A stretch of DNA of 64,000 nt. It comes from Planococcus halocryophilus. GTDB lineage: Bacteria > Bacillota > Bacilli > Bacillales_A > Planococcaceae. Below the pieces are notes generated by a model that searched no databases, was not told the DNA's origin, and saw nothing but the letters and a program-made list of their open reading frames with translations. How positions within the stretch are numbered: the first letter of the stretch is position 1; every line of letters begins with the position of its first letter. Location of the stretch: the NCBI RefSeq assembly GCF_001687585.2, contig NZ_CP016537.2, forward strand, positions 158,001-222,000, in the 5' to 3' direction. This document shows positions 22,225-29,701 of the stretch, one piece after another. Position numbers and translations under genes: made by a program.

Positions 22225-23043
22225 ATGTCCTCTTTTAAAGATTTTTCCAGGTACATCAGTGATAACGCTGAATCGTTATCAGCGGAAGTAGTCGAATCGG
22301 TTGTGCAGGAAATGAACTTGAACATTCCAGAGTGGGAAAAAGAGCGGGCTGCTGGGATGTATATTCAGTTGCTTGAGTTTTTTGGACAAGCTCTTCTCGA
22401 GAGTGGACAAATTGAAGTTCCGGACGCATTGATCGAATGGAGTAAAAAAAATGCGGAAATGCAAATCGCTTCGGATGGGGCTCTTTCAACGATTGTAATT
22501 CGATACCCAGTAACGCGCAAAGTGTTTTCAGAGATTTTTACACGGTTGAGCGTAGAATTTAATTTAACGGTTGTTGACAGCGCTAAAGCGATTCAAGCCA
22601 TTCATGCAGTCCTTGATGTAAGTTTAAATGAGACCATTTTTGCATTTGAGCAGCTATCGGAAAGAAAACAGGCGGAAACCCGTATAGAGTTACTGAATCT
22701 ATCCGCACCGATTGTGCCGGTATTAGAAGACGTCGTAGTGCTCCCGCTAATTGGGGTGATGGACAGTTACCGAATTGCGCATATTATGAATAATGTAATC
22801 CCGAGAATCGCAGAGAAAAAAGTTCATCACGTGATCATAGATTTTTCAGGGGTATTGACGATTGATGATCACGTTGCGCTGTCGCTTCAACAAATTGGTA
22901 GCACGCTTCAATTGATGGGCATTCATGTGGTCATTGCCGGACTAAGACCAGACCTTGTTCAAGCGATTGTTCACAGTGGCATTGATATGCTCGATACAGA
23001 GTCGTACGCGACTGTAAAACAAGCGTTGGAAAGCGTGAAATAA
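22225..23043 (+). CDS. RsbR-type stressosome protein (STAS domain)
   Basis: RsbR-family proteins form the stressosome with RsbS and RsbT and relay stress to sigma-B. This 272-residue protein has a variable all-helical sensor-like N-half (to about 150) and a C-terminal STAS domain starting APIVPVLEDVVVLPLIGVMDSYR. At the usual phosphorylation sites it shows Ser in MDSYR and Asp in TIDDHVA, rather than two threonines, so its phospho-control may differ. ATG 22225 was chosen because AAAGGTG is well spaced. rsbS and rsbT are not adjacent, so it is a lone paralogue. Confidence 0.82.
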   Translation: MSSFKDFSRYISDNAESLSAEVVESVVQEMNLNIPEWEKERAAGMYIQLLEFFGQALLESGQIEVPDALIEWSKKNAEMQIASDGALSTIVIRYPVTRKVFSEIFTRLSVEFNLTVVDSAKAIQAIHAVLDVSLNETIFAFEQLSERKQAETRIELLNLSAPIVPVLEDVVVLPLIGVMDSYRIAHIMNNVIPRIAEKKVHHVIIDFSGVLTIDDHVALSLQQIGSTLQLMGIHVVIAGLRPDLVQAIVHSGIDMLDTESYATVKQALESVK

Positions 23044-23050
23044 CAAAGTA

Positions 23051-23088
23051 AAGCCACGTTCCTTTTTTTGAGGAACGTGGCTTTTTTG
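23051..23088. terminator. Bidirectional terminator between the STAS gene and the GGDEF-EAL gene
   Basis: AAGCCACGTTCC pairs with GGAACGTGGCTT and is followed by TTTT; it sits between convergent genes. Confidence 0.9.
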
Positions 23089-23093
23089 TGGTA

Positions 23094-24911
23094 TTAATTA
23101 ATTGGCGATGAGGCCGGTTGGTAAAGTCGCTCGATTTCTTCAGGTGGCAACGGTCGGTTAAAGTAATAACCTTGCGCTTGGTTGCACTTTTTTTGTTTTA
23201 AAAATTGCAGTTGATCTAGCGTTTCAACGCCTTCAGCAATGACGTTCAACTGCAAATTGTCGGCCATTTTGATGATGGTGTCGACAAGTGCTGCGTCTTT
23301 CGGGTCGGTAATAATGTTCCGGATAAAGTATTGGTCGATTTTCAATGTATCGACTGGGAACAGCTTTAAATAACGAAGCGATGAAAAGCCAGTACCAAAG
23401 TCATCAATCGATAAGTGAATGCCCATGGCTTTTAGTTTTTGCATGTTCTCAATGGCGCTAGTAGAACTTTGGATAATACTTTCAGTCAATTCAAGTTCCA
23501 AATATTTAGGATTTAGATCTGATTCAGAAAGTGCAGCATGGACTGTATCCATCAAATTGCATCGTGAAAACTGGTGAGACGAAATATTGACCGCAACGCG
23601 GAAGTGCGGAAGTCCAGCATCTTGCCACGCCTTGTTTTGCAGGCAAGCTTGGCGTAAGACATATTCACCAATTTGAATAATGCTCCCAGTATCTTCAGCA
23701 ACGGGAATAAATTCAGCAGGTGAAATGTTCCCAAGTCTAGGGTGTACCCAGCGAACTAGAGCTTCCAGGCCAACTATTTTGTCGGTTTTTAAATCGATTT
23801 GGGGTTGATAATGGATAAAGAATTCGCCGTATTCCAAACCTTTTCGGATATCAATGGCCAATTTCGATCTTCGAAGAGCTACTTGGTTGGTACTTTCTGT
23901 GAAAAACTGAAAATTGTTTTTGCCTTGATTTTTTGCTTGAGAAAGAGCGATATCTGCATTTTTTACTAAAGTATCCAAGTCGATGCCGTCATTCGGAAAG
24001 ATGCTGATGCCGATAGAAGGTGTGACAAATAAATCTTCTTGTTGAAATCGGAACGGTTGTTTAAACAGCTGTAATATTTTTTGCGCATGATCAGTCGCTT
24101 TGAAACTATCAGTATTCGGCAATAATAGTATAAATTCATCTGCGCCAAAACGGGAAATCGTATCATCCGCATGCGCGATGCTCTGAAAACGTTTGGCGAC
24201 TTCAATTAGCATTTGATCGCCAGTGTAATGTCCATATGTGTCATTGATCAATTTAAAATGGTCCAAATCGATGTATAACAAGGAAAGGCTTTGGTTGCTA
24301 CCGTTCAGTTGCTGGAGTTTTGACGCTAGTTGATCACTAAACATCCGTCGATTTGGCAAGCCTGTTAAAGGGTCTCGATAAACGAGGTTATTAATTTTTG
24401 CTTCTGTGTCTTTTCTTTCAGTGATGTCACGAATGATATTGCTGAAAAACAATCCATCTTCCGTTTTCCATGTCCCCACAGATATTTCAATCGGAATTTC
24501 CAGACCGTCTTTGCGACGACCTACTAACTCGATGCGTCTGCCAATCACACTAGGGACGCCTGTCTCCGAATAACGTTGTAATCCCTTACGATGACCATCT
24601 ATTAAAGACTCGGGAATAATAATTTCTAAATTAACGCCAATGGCTTCACTTTTACTAAAGCCAAAAATGGTCTCAGCGCCTAAATTCCACTGCAAGATGG
24701 TTCCTTGCTGATCGGCAACAATCACCGCATCAGAAGTCGATTCAAATACTGATTCGAATTTCAACTCTAATTCAGTGGAATTACTTTTCTTCAGGAGTTT
24801 TTGGGTATTCCGAAAATGAACAACTAGTAAGCTAATGGACAATATAAGGGCTAATAAAATAATAGACAATAATAGGACGAATAAAGTATCGGAAAGTAAA
24901 AAAGTAGCCAT
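23094..24911 (-). CDS. Membrane PAS-GGDEF-EAL protein (c-di-GMP turnover)
   Basis: A 605-residue c-di-GMP signalling protein. An N-terminal transmembrane helix (about 8-32) is followed by a PAS domain (about 50-165), a GGDEF domain (about 175-335) and an EAL domain (about 345-600). The EAL motifs are intact (EALVRW, ELTES, DDFGTGFSSL, EGVE), predicting phosphodiesterase activity. The GGDEF signature reads GADEF, a variant whose cyclase activity is uncertain. AAAGGAGG lies upstream of the ATG. A c-di-GMP riboswitch in front of the flagellar operon (about 44812) is a plausible downstream reader. Confidence 0.93.
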   Translation of the reverse strand: MATFLLSDTLFVLLLSIILLALILSISLLVVHFRNTQKLLKKSNSTELELKFESVFESTSDAVIVADQQGTILQWNLGAETIFGFSKSEAIGVNLEIIIPESLIDGHRKGLQRYSETGVPSVIGRRIELVGRRKDGLEIPIEISVGTWKTEDGLFFSNIIRDITERKDTEAKINNLVYRDPLTGLPNRRMFSDQLASKLQQLNGSNQSLSLLYIDLDHFKLINDTYGHYTGDQMLIEVAKRFQSIAHADDTISRFGADEFILLLPNTDSFKATDHAQKILQLFKQPFRFQQEDLFVTPSIGISIFPNDGIDLDTLVKNADIALSQAKNQGKNNFQFFTESTNQVALRRSKLAIDIRKGLEYGEFFIHYQPQIDLKTDKIVGLEALVRWVHPRLGNISPAEFIPVAEDTGSIIQIGEYVLRQACLQNKAWQDAGLPHFRVAVNISSHQFSRCNLMDTVHAALSESDLNPKYLELELTESIIQSSTSAIENMQKLKAMGIHLSIDDFGTGFSSLRYLKLFPVDTLKIDQYFIRNIITDPKDAALVDTIIKMADNLQLNVIAEGVETLDQLQFLKQKKCNQAQGYYFNRPLPPEEIERLYQPASSPIN

Positions 24912-25152
24912 GAAAAAAGGTGAGCCTCCTTTACAAAATAAGTAGTTTAACGAGCTTGAGTTAGAAGGTTAACCACATTTCAGCTTAGTGTTTACACATC
25001 ATATCACAAAAATATACGCGAATTGATAAAAAGTTTATTTCATATAATTGGTAATTTTTGCGTTAATTTGTAAGGGGGATTTCATAAAATCACTTACTCT
25101 TATTTATCCCCTCACGGAAACTAGTATAGCTTACATCTATTTCGAAAGGACA

Positions 25153-25242
25153 ATGAAAATGGAATTTAAAAGAGTTTCTGGGTTTAAAACTGGTGTGACG
25201 ACGTGCCAAGGCGTGGTGCCGATGGACTGGACATTATTTTAA
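25153..25242 (+). CDS. Possible 29-residue peptide of unknown function
   Basis: A short frame with AAAGGA 3 to 8 bases before its start; a second ATG follows two codons on. The peptide is basic in the first half, has a single Cys and ends in MDWTLF. I do not recognise it. It is the only coding candidate in the 449-base gap between the divergent GGDEF-EAL and GAF-HD-GYP genes, and may be a chance frame. Confidence 0.3.
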   Translation: MKMEFKRVSGFKTGVTTCQGVVPMDWTLF

Positions 25243-25360
25243 TAATGGATAATATTGCTTAATGTTTCACAAAAAGATATGATCGACAAGAAATAAAAAA
25301 GTACTAAACAAAAACAATAAAATGCTAAAGATCCAAGAAACAAGCAATCGGAGGAACAGC

Positions 25361-26512
25361 ATGACCCATATAAAAGAATTAGAATCTAAAGTTCAAGAAC
25401 TCGTTACCTTGCTAGAAGCATCCAAGCAGTTAAATTCAAATTTAGAAATGGGCGAAGTGCTTGAGAGCATCTTATTGCAAATGGTGCGCATTGTCGGAGC
25501 CGAAGCGGGCACGTTATGGGTGTTGGATAAAAAACGACAAAAAATTAAAGTGTCTGCAGCCTACGGGCCATCAGCGGCTAGCATATTAAACATCGAATTG
25601 GATCAAAATGAAGGCATCGTCGGCAAAGTGATTCGGACAGGAGAAGCACAACTAATCGAAAACGTTGCGGAAAATCCAGACTGGACAGCACGCGTCGATC
25701 AGTCAAGTGGGTTTGTGACCAAGTCGATGATTACCGTGCCGCTCGCGGTCAAAGGCAAAGTTCTTGGAGCGATGCAGCTACTCAATAAACAAGATATCGC
25801 TTTTTTCTCTGAACAAGACATTCGCTTAGCTGATGCGCTTTCGAGTCAATCCGCATTAGCGCTTCATAACAGTCAAATGTACGAAGAATTGCAACAAATG
25901 CTCTTGAGCATGATTCGAACACTAGCAAAAGTGTTAGACGCACGTGACCCTTATACGGCGGGACATTCAGAACGCGTCGCAAAATATTCTCTGTGGATCG
26001 CGCAAAAACTCGAGCTAAGTGCATCCGATTGCGAAGAGTTATATAAAGCGGCATTGCTACACGATATCGGAAAAATTGGCATAACAGATGCCATTCTCCG
26101 AAAACCTGACCGTTTAACGGTTGAAGAATATACGACGATCCAGCAACATACGGTAATTGGCGCAGATATATTATCGAATGTGGAACCAAAAGACGCCATG
26201 GTTCATGCAGCAGACACAGCTTTGTCTCATCACGAACGACTTGACGGGACCGGTTATCCGCATGGTTTAGCTGGTGATGCAATCCCGTTGTTCGCACGCA
26301 TTGTGGGAGTTGCGGATACGTTTGATGCGATGACAACGGCTCGTTCATATAGTAAGGGCTTATCTTATCAATTAGGCGTAGAAGAGTTGCGTCGCTGCAA
26401 AGAAACCTTATTTGACGCTCAAATCGTTGATGCGTTCACGGCGATTTTAGAAGAGTGCGATTACCAAATCGATCAATACGAAGCAGGGCAGGGAAGAGGT
26501 TACCGGTTATGA
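25361..26512 (+). CDS. GAF and HD-GYP domain protein (predicted c-di-GMP phosphodiesterase)
   Basis: This 383-residue protein has a short N-terminal coiled coil, a GAF sensor domain (about 20-170; VGAEAGTLWVLD, MITVPLAVKGKVLGAMQLLNK) and a C-terminal HD-GYP domain (about 185-370). The metal-binding HD is in LLHDIGKIG, the second histidine pair is in LSHHERLDGTGYP, so the GYP signature is intact. GGAGG precedes the ATG at 25361; an upstream ATG (25322) lacks a site. It overlaps the next gene by ATGA, so the two are translationally coupled. Confidence 0.92.
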   Translation: MTHIKELESKVQELVTLLEASKQLNSNLEMGEVLESILLQMVRIVGAEAGTLWVLDKKRQKIKVSAAYGPSAASILNIELDQNEGIVGKVIRTGEAQLIENVAENPDWTARVDQSSGFVTKSMITVPLAVKGKVLGAMQLLNKQDIAFFSEQDIRLADALSSQSALALHNSQMYEELQQMLLSMIRTLAKVLDARDPYTAGHSERVAKYSLWIAQKLELSASDCEELYKAALLHDIGKIGITDAILRKPDRLTVEEYTTIQQHTVIGADILSNVEPKDAMVHAADTALSHHERLDGTGYPHGLAGDAIPLFARIVGVADTFDAMTTARSYSKGLSYQLGVEELRRCKETLFDAQIVDAFTAILEECDYQIDQYEAGQGRGYRL

Positions 26513-26853
26513 GTCAGTTTGATGTGTTATTGATTGGGCATTTAATCGGTGACTTTTTGCTGCAAACAAGTTGGATGGCTAAATACAAAGCGACAAAATG
26601 GCTGCCGCTACTGACGCACGTATCGATTTACACAGCTGTAATCGCCTTGTTTGGCGCGTTTTCAGGCGGACTGTCGTTGCCAGCAATTCTCATCGTTTTT
26701 CTTGGCCATATTATTTTAGACCGAAAAACCTTTGTTATGTTTTGGGTGCAGCGCGTTCAAACAGCTAAAGGTCCAGAAAAAGGTTGGTTATCAATCATGG
26801 CAGATCAAATTTTCCACATCATATTACTGGCCATTGCCATCGCAATTTCCTAG
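26509..26853 (+). CDS. DUF3307 family membrane protein
   Basis: A 114-residue protein with three or four hydrophobic segments. It has the DUF3307 hallmark H-x3-D-F-x2-Q near the N-terminus (HLIGDFLLQTSWMA) and a second HIILDRKTF motif in the middle. Its start overlaps the stop of the HD-GYP gene, and it ends 10 bases before the cyclase gene, so the three form one operon. The biochemical role of DUF3307 is unknown to me. Confidence 0.82.
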   Translation: MSQFDVLLIGHLIGDFLLQTSWMAKYKATKWLPLLTHVSIYTAVIALFGAFSGGLSLPAILIVFLGHIILDRKTFVMFWVQRVQTAKGPEKGWLSIMADQIFHIILLAIAIAIS

Positions 26854-26863
26854 GAGTGAAAAA

Positions 26864-28693
26864 ATGAAATTCAAAACAAAAACCTACGTGTTAGAAAAAG
26901 AAATAGTGTTGGACCGAAAAACCGCTTGGCAATTGTTAGCGGATAATAACCGAATGAACTTGTATATCGGGTTGTTCCCCGTAACGTTCAGCCCGGCGAA
27001 GCAAGACGGAACGGAAATCTTTTACCGTGAAGCCTACGCAAAAGCATTGGGACTGGTGCCGATCAAATGGCAAGAGTTTCCGTTTCAATGGCAGAAATAC
27101 GATAGCTATACCGTTGAGCGCCGTTATTTGTCAGGACCTCTCAAACAGTACAGCATGAAAGCCGAACTGTTCGATACGGCGGATAACGGCACGCGGATCA
27201 AGTTGACGGCTTCTTTTTGGCCGCTCAATCCTATTGGCTACGCAGGCGTGTTGATCAGCGGAATTCCCGCTGTGAAGAAAATGATGACCTACTTGGATGA
27301 TTATTTGCAGTCTGGAGCGGAAAAAATATCTGAAGCGCCGCAAAAGCCGAGTAAGGGCAAAATCAATTTACCGGAACTGGAGCGGATGTCAGCGTTACTG
27401 GCGAAGTCGCCGGTTGACGAGAAGTTTGTCGAGTTGTTGCATCGCTATTTAGCCGAGCGTGACGACCGAGACGTTGCGCAAATCGAACCTGTCCAATTAG
27501 CCCATCATTGGGGAGCCGATTTGGACGAAACTTTACGCGTGTTGCTTTATGCCACAAAAGCAGGCATGTTAAATCTGAGTTGGAATGTCATTTGTCCAAA
27601 TTGTCGCGTCTCAAAAGTTGAACACAATTCATTGTCGCAACTAGAAGAGCAGTTTCACTGTGATTTATGCGGTGTGAATTACGATGCGGATTTTGATCAG
27701 TTTGTCGAGTTGAACTTCTCGGTTCATGAAGCGGTCCGAACAGCATACGCGGAAGTGTATTGCATCGGTGGCCCGACGATTACGCCACATGTGCAAGCGC
27801 AACAAATTATCGAGTCAGGCAAGACCAAGAGCTTTATGATTCCCCAAAGTGAAAAAGCATTGCGCTTCCGTGTGATTCAAGCAAACGACCGGGTAGTGGT
27901 AGACCGCAATGTGGAATCAAACGAACTCGTTTACTCTGATTTGGGTTGGTCACACGATTCGGTGTCGGGATTGAGTGACGTTTCGGTCACAAACACCAGT
28001 AGCGCAGACATCGTCGTGGCGTTAGAAAACTCAGATTGGACTGCGCAAACCGTAACCGCCGCCAAAGTAACGGCGATGCAAGAGTTTCGCGATTTGTTTT
28101 CTTCAGAAGTGTTGTCTCCTGGACAGAAAATCGATATTGGGCACGTGACGATTTTGTTTACCGATTTAAAAGGTTCGACAATGTTATACGAAACAGTCGG
28201 CGATTCGAGTGCTTACGGACAAGTACGCAACCATTTTGAATTTTTAACGCAACACATTGCCGGGAATTCCGGCAGTATCGTCAAAACAATTGGTGACGCG
28301 GTAATGGCCGTGTTCCACAAACCTGAAGATGCGTTGCGAGCAGCGCTCGCCATTCAAGAAAATTTAGCTGCGTTTAATCAAACCGCAAAAGAAGAAATTG
28401 TTTTACGACTCGGGTTATATAGCGGAGCGGCGATTGCTGTGAATTCCAATGACCGACTCGATTATTTTGGGCGTACCGTGAACATTGCAGCGCGCATTCA
28501 AGGTCAAGGCGAGGGCGGCGACATCGTTATTAGTAGGGATGTCTTAGATCAGCCAATGTCAGCGAGCTTGCTTGCAAGGGATGAGTTAGAGTTAGAAGAA
28601 TTTTCGGCTGTGTTAAAAGGAATTGACGGAGCGGTGGACTTGGTACGAGTGCGACTGAGAGAAGGTTCGGTTACTGAAGAGCAAGTTGTGTAA
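26864..28693 (+). CDS. Class III adenylate/guanylate cyclase with SRPBCC-like and zinc-ribbon-like (DUF5939) domains
   Basis: A 609-residue soluble protein. Residues 1-150 resemble an SRPBCC (START-like) ligand-binding fold. A middle domain contains two Cys pairs (CPNC near 245, CDLC near 268), like DUF5939. The C-terminal class III cyclase domain (about 425-560) keeps the catalytic residues: metal aspartates in LFTDLKGST and IGDAVMAVF and the transition-state Asn/Arg in VNIAARIQ. It should make cAMP or cGMP from NTP; the substrate cannot be assigned. Such cyclases are uncommon in Bacillales. GGAG precedes the ATG at 26864. Confidence 0.88.
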   Translation: MKFKTKTYVLEKEIVLDRKTAWQLLADNNRMNLYIGLFPVTFSPAKQDGTEIFYREAYAKALGLVPIKWQEFPFQWQKYDSYTVERRYLSGPLKQYSMKAELFDTADNGTRIKLTASFWPLNPIGYAGVLISGIPAVKKMMTYLDDYLQSGAEKISEAPQKPSKGKINLPELERMSALLAKSPVDEKFVELLHRYLAERDDRDVAQIEPVQLAHHWGADLDETLRVLLYATKAGMLNLSWNVICPNCRVSKVEHNSLSQLEEQFHCDLCGVNYDADFDQFVELNFSVHEAVRTAYAEVYCIGGPTITPHVQAQQIIESGKTKSFMIPQSEKALRFRVIQANDRVVVDRNVESNELVYSDLGWSHDSVSGLSDVSVTNTSSADIVVALENSDWTAQTVTAAKVTAMQEFRDLFSSEVLSPGQKIDIGHVTILFTDLKGSTMLYETVGDSSAYGQVRNHFEFLTQHIAGNSGSIVKTIGDAVMAVFHKPEDALRAALAIQENLAAFNQTAKEEIVLRLGLYSGAAIAVNSNDRLDYFGRTVNIAARIQGQGEGGDIVISRDVLDQPMSASLLARDELELEEFSAVLKGIDGAVDLVRVRLREGSVTEEQVV

Positions 28694-28726
28694 TTGAAAA
28701 GCTTACTAAAAATTGATTGTTAATAA

Positions 28727-28762
28727 ATGTCTTGTAAGATATCTTTATCTTACAAGGCATTT
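28727..28762 (+). terminator. Hairpin after the cyclase gene (terminator-like)
   Basis: TGTCTTGTAAGAT pairs with ATCTTACAAGGCA. The following ATTTAGTTGTT is only weakly T-rich, so termination may be partial or the hairpin may lie in the fliW leader. Confidence 0.6.
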
Positions 28763-28785
28763 AGTTGTTACGGAAGGAGTCGGAC

Positions 28786-29241
28786 ATGAAAATTCAAACA
28801 GAACAATTCGGAGAAATCGAACTAGCAGAAGAGCGTGTCATTACGTTTGATAAAGGAATTCCAGGATTTGAAGAGGTTAAAGACTATGTATTGATCCCGG
28901 CAGACACAGAAGGCGAGTCGCCATTCTTTTTCTTGCAGTCGGTAGAACACGTGGAAGTAAGCTTTTTCCTAGTCGATCCGTTTACGTTTTTCCAAGACTA
29001 CGATATTAAGTTAGAAGAGCAAATGGTGGAGCGGCTGCAACTAGAAGAGCCGACAGATGCCATTGTGTTGACGACAGTCACAGTCAAAGGCGACATTAGT
29101 AGCGCAACGACTAACTTAAAAGCACCACTGGTCATCAACAATAAAAAACAACAAGGCATGCAAATCGTGTTGAATAACAAAGACTATGCAATCAAGCAGG
29201 CGTTATTTCAAGTCGACAACACCGCTGCAAGGCAGGTGTAG
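28786..29241 (+). CDS. fliW: Flagellar assembly factor FliW
   Basis: FliW binds CsrA and flagellin; when flagellin is exported, FliW releases it and sequesters CsrA, which permits hag translation. The 151-residue product has the family blocks FGEIELAEERVITFDKGIPGF and QSVEHVEVSFFLVDPFTFF. GGAAGGAG lies 6 bases before the ATG. It is followed 3 bases later by csrA and then by hag, so all partners of the homeostatic switch are adjacent. Confidence 0.97.
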   Translation: MKIQTEQFGEIELAEERVITFDKGIPGFEEVKDYVLIPADTEGESPFFFLQSVEHVEVSFFLVDPFTFFQDYDIKLEEQMVERLQLEEPTDAIVLTTVTVKGDISSATTNLKAPLVINNKKQQGMQIVLNNKDYAIKQALFQVDNTAARQV

Positions 29242-29244
29242 AAC

Positions 29245-29469
29245 ATGTTAGTACTCGGACGCAAAAAAGGCGAAACCATCGTCATTAACGACGACATTGA
29301 AATCACGGTCACTTCGATCGAAGGTGACATGGTGCGACTCGGCATCACCGCACCAAAACAAATCACCATCCACCGAAAAGAAGTCTATTTGGAAATTCAA
29401 GAAGAAAACAAACAAGCAACGTCAAATGTTATCAACTTGAGTGATTTTTTAAGTATGCGGAAAAAATAG
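29245..29469 (+). CDS. csrA: Translational repressor CsrA
   Basis: This 74-residue RNA-binding dimer blocks flagellin translation. It starts [20 protein letters not shown] and has the conserved [19 protein letters not shown] core that forms the RNA-binding edge. A slightly longer C-terminal extension ([14 protein letters not shown]) is of the kind FliW contacts in Bacillus. Its likely target hairpin lies 212 bases downstream at the hag start. Confidence 0.97.
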   Translation: MLVLGRKKGETIVINDDIEITVTSIEGDMVRLGITAPKQITIHRKEVYLEIQEENKQATSNVINLSDFLSMRKK

Positions 29470-29472
29470 CCC

Positions 29473-29500
29473 AAAGCCTGCAGAATTTGCAGGCTTTTTC
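29473..29500 (+). terminator. Rho-independent terminator of fliW-csrA
   Basis: AAAGCCTGCA pairs with TGCAGGCTTT around GAATT, followed by a T run. It separates fliW-csrA from the sigma-D promoter of hag. Confidence 0.92.
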
Positions 29501-29598
29501 TATGCCTATCGCGCCACTGTGGCAGACTCAATTGTTCTTCAAATTGTGGCTACCGCGGGGGCGCAAAAAAATATTCTAAATCTTTTTTCAAAAAACAC

Positions 29599-29625
29599 TA
29601 AACATTTATAAAACCTCTCCGATAA
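29599..29625 (+). promoter_or_regulatory. Sigma-D promoter of hag
   Basis: TAAA (29599-29602), 15 bases, then TCCGATAA, one base from the GCCGATAA-type consensus. It is placed about 75 bases before the flagellin start, as expected for a leader carrying CsrA sites. Confidence 0.9.
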
Positions 29626-29680
29626 TAATATATGTAAGGCAGTGCAAAAGGATTTGGACGCTTACAAAAAACAAAAAAAC

Positions 29681-29696
29681 ATTACACGGAGGTAAT
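29681..29696 (+). promoter_or_regulatory. CsrA-binding hairpin over the hag ribosome binding site
   Basis: ATTAC and GTAAT form a stem that places ACGGAG in the hexaloop. The GGA of the loop is part of the Shine-Dalgarno sequence (CGGAGG) of hag, 5 bases before its ATG. This is the textbook form of a CsrA site. An AAGGATTTGG segment at 29648-29657 may be a second, upstream site. Confidence 0.8.
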
Positions 29697-29701
29697 ACAC
29701 A

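Noticed and set aside
29500..29598. Imperfect GC-rich inverted segments upstream of the hag promoter (GCGCCAC...GTGGC)
   Set aside because: Pairing is short and interrupted; it is neither a convincing terminator nor a known regulatory RNA.
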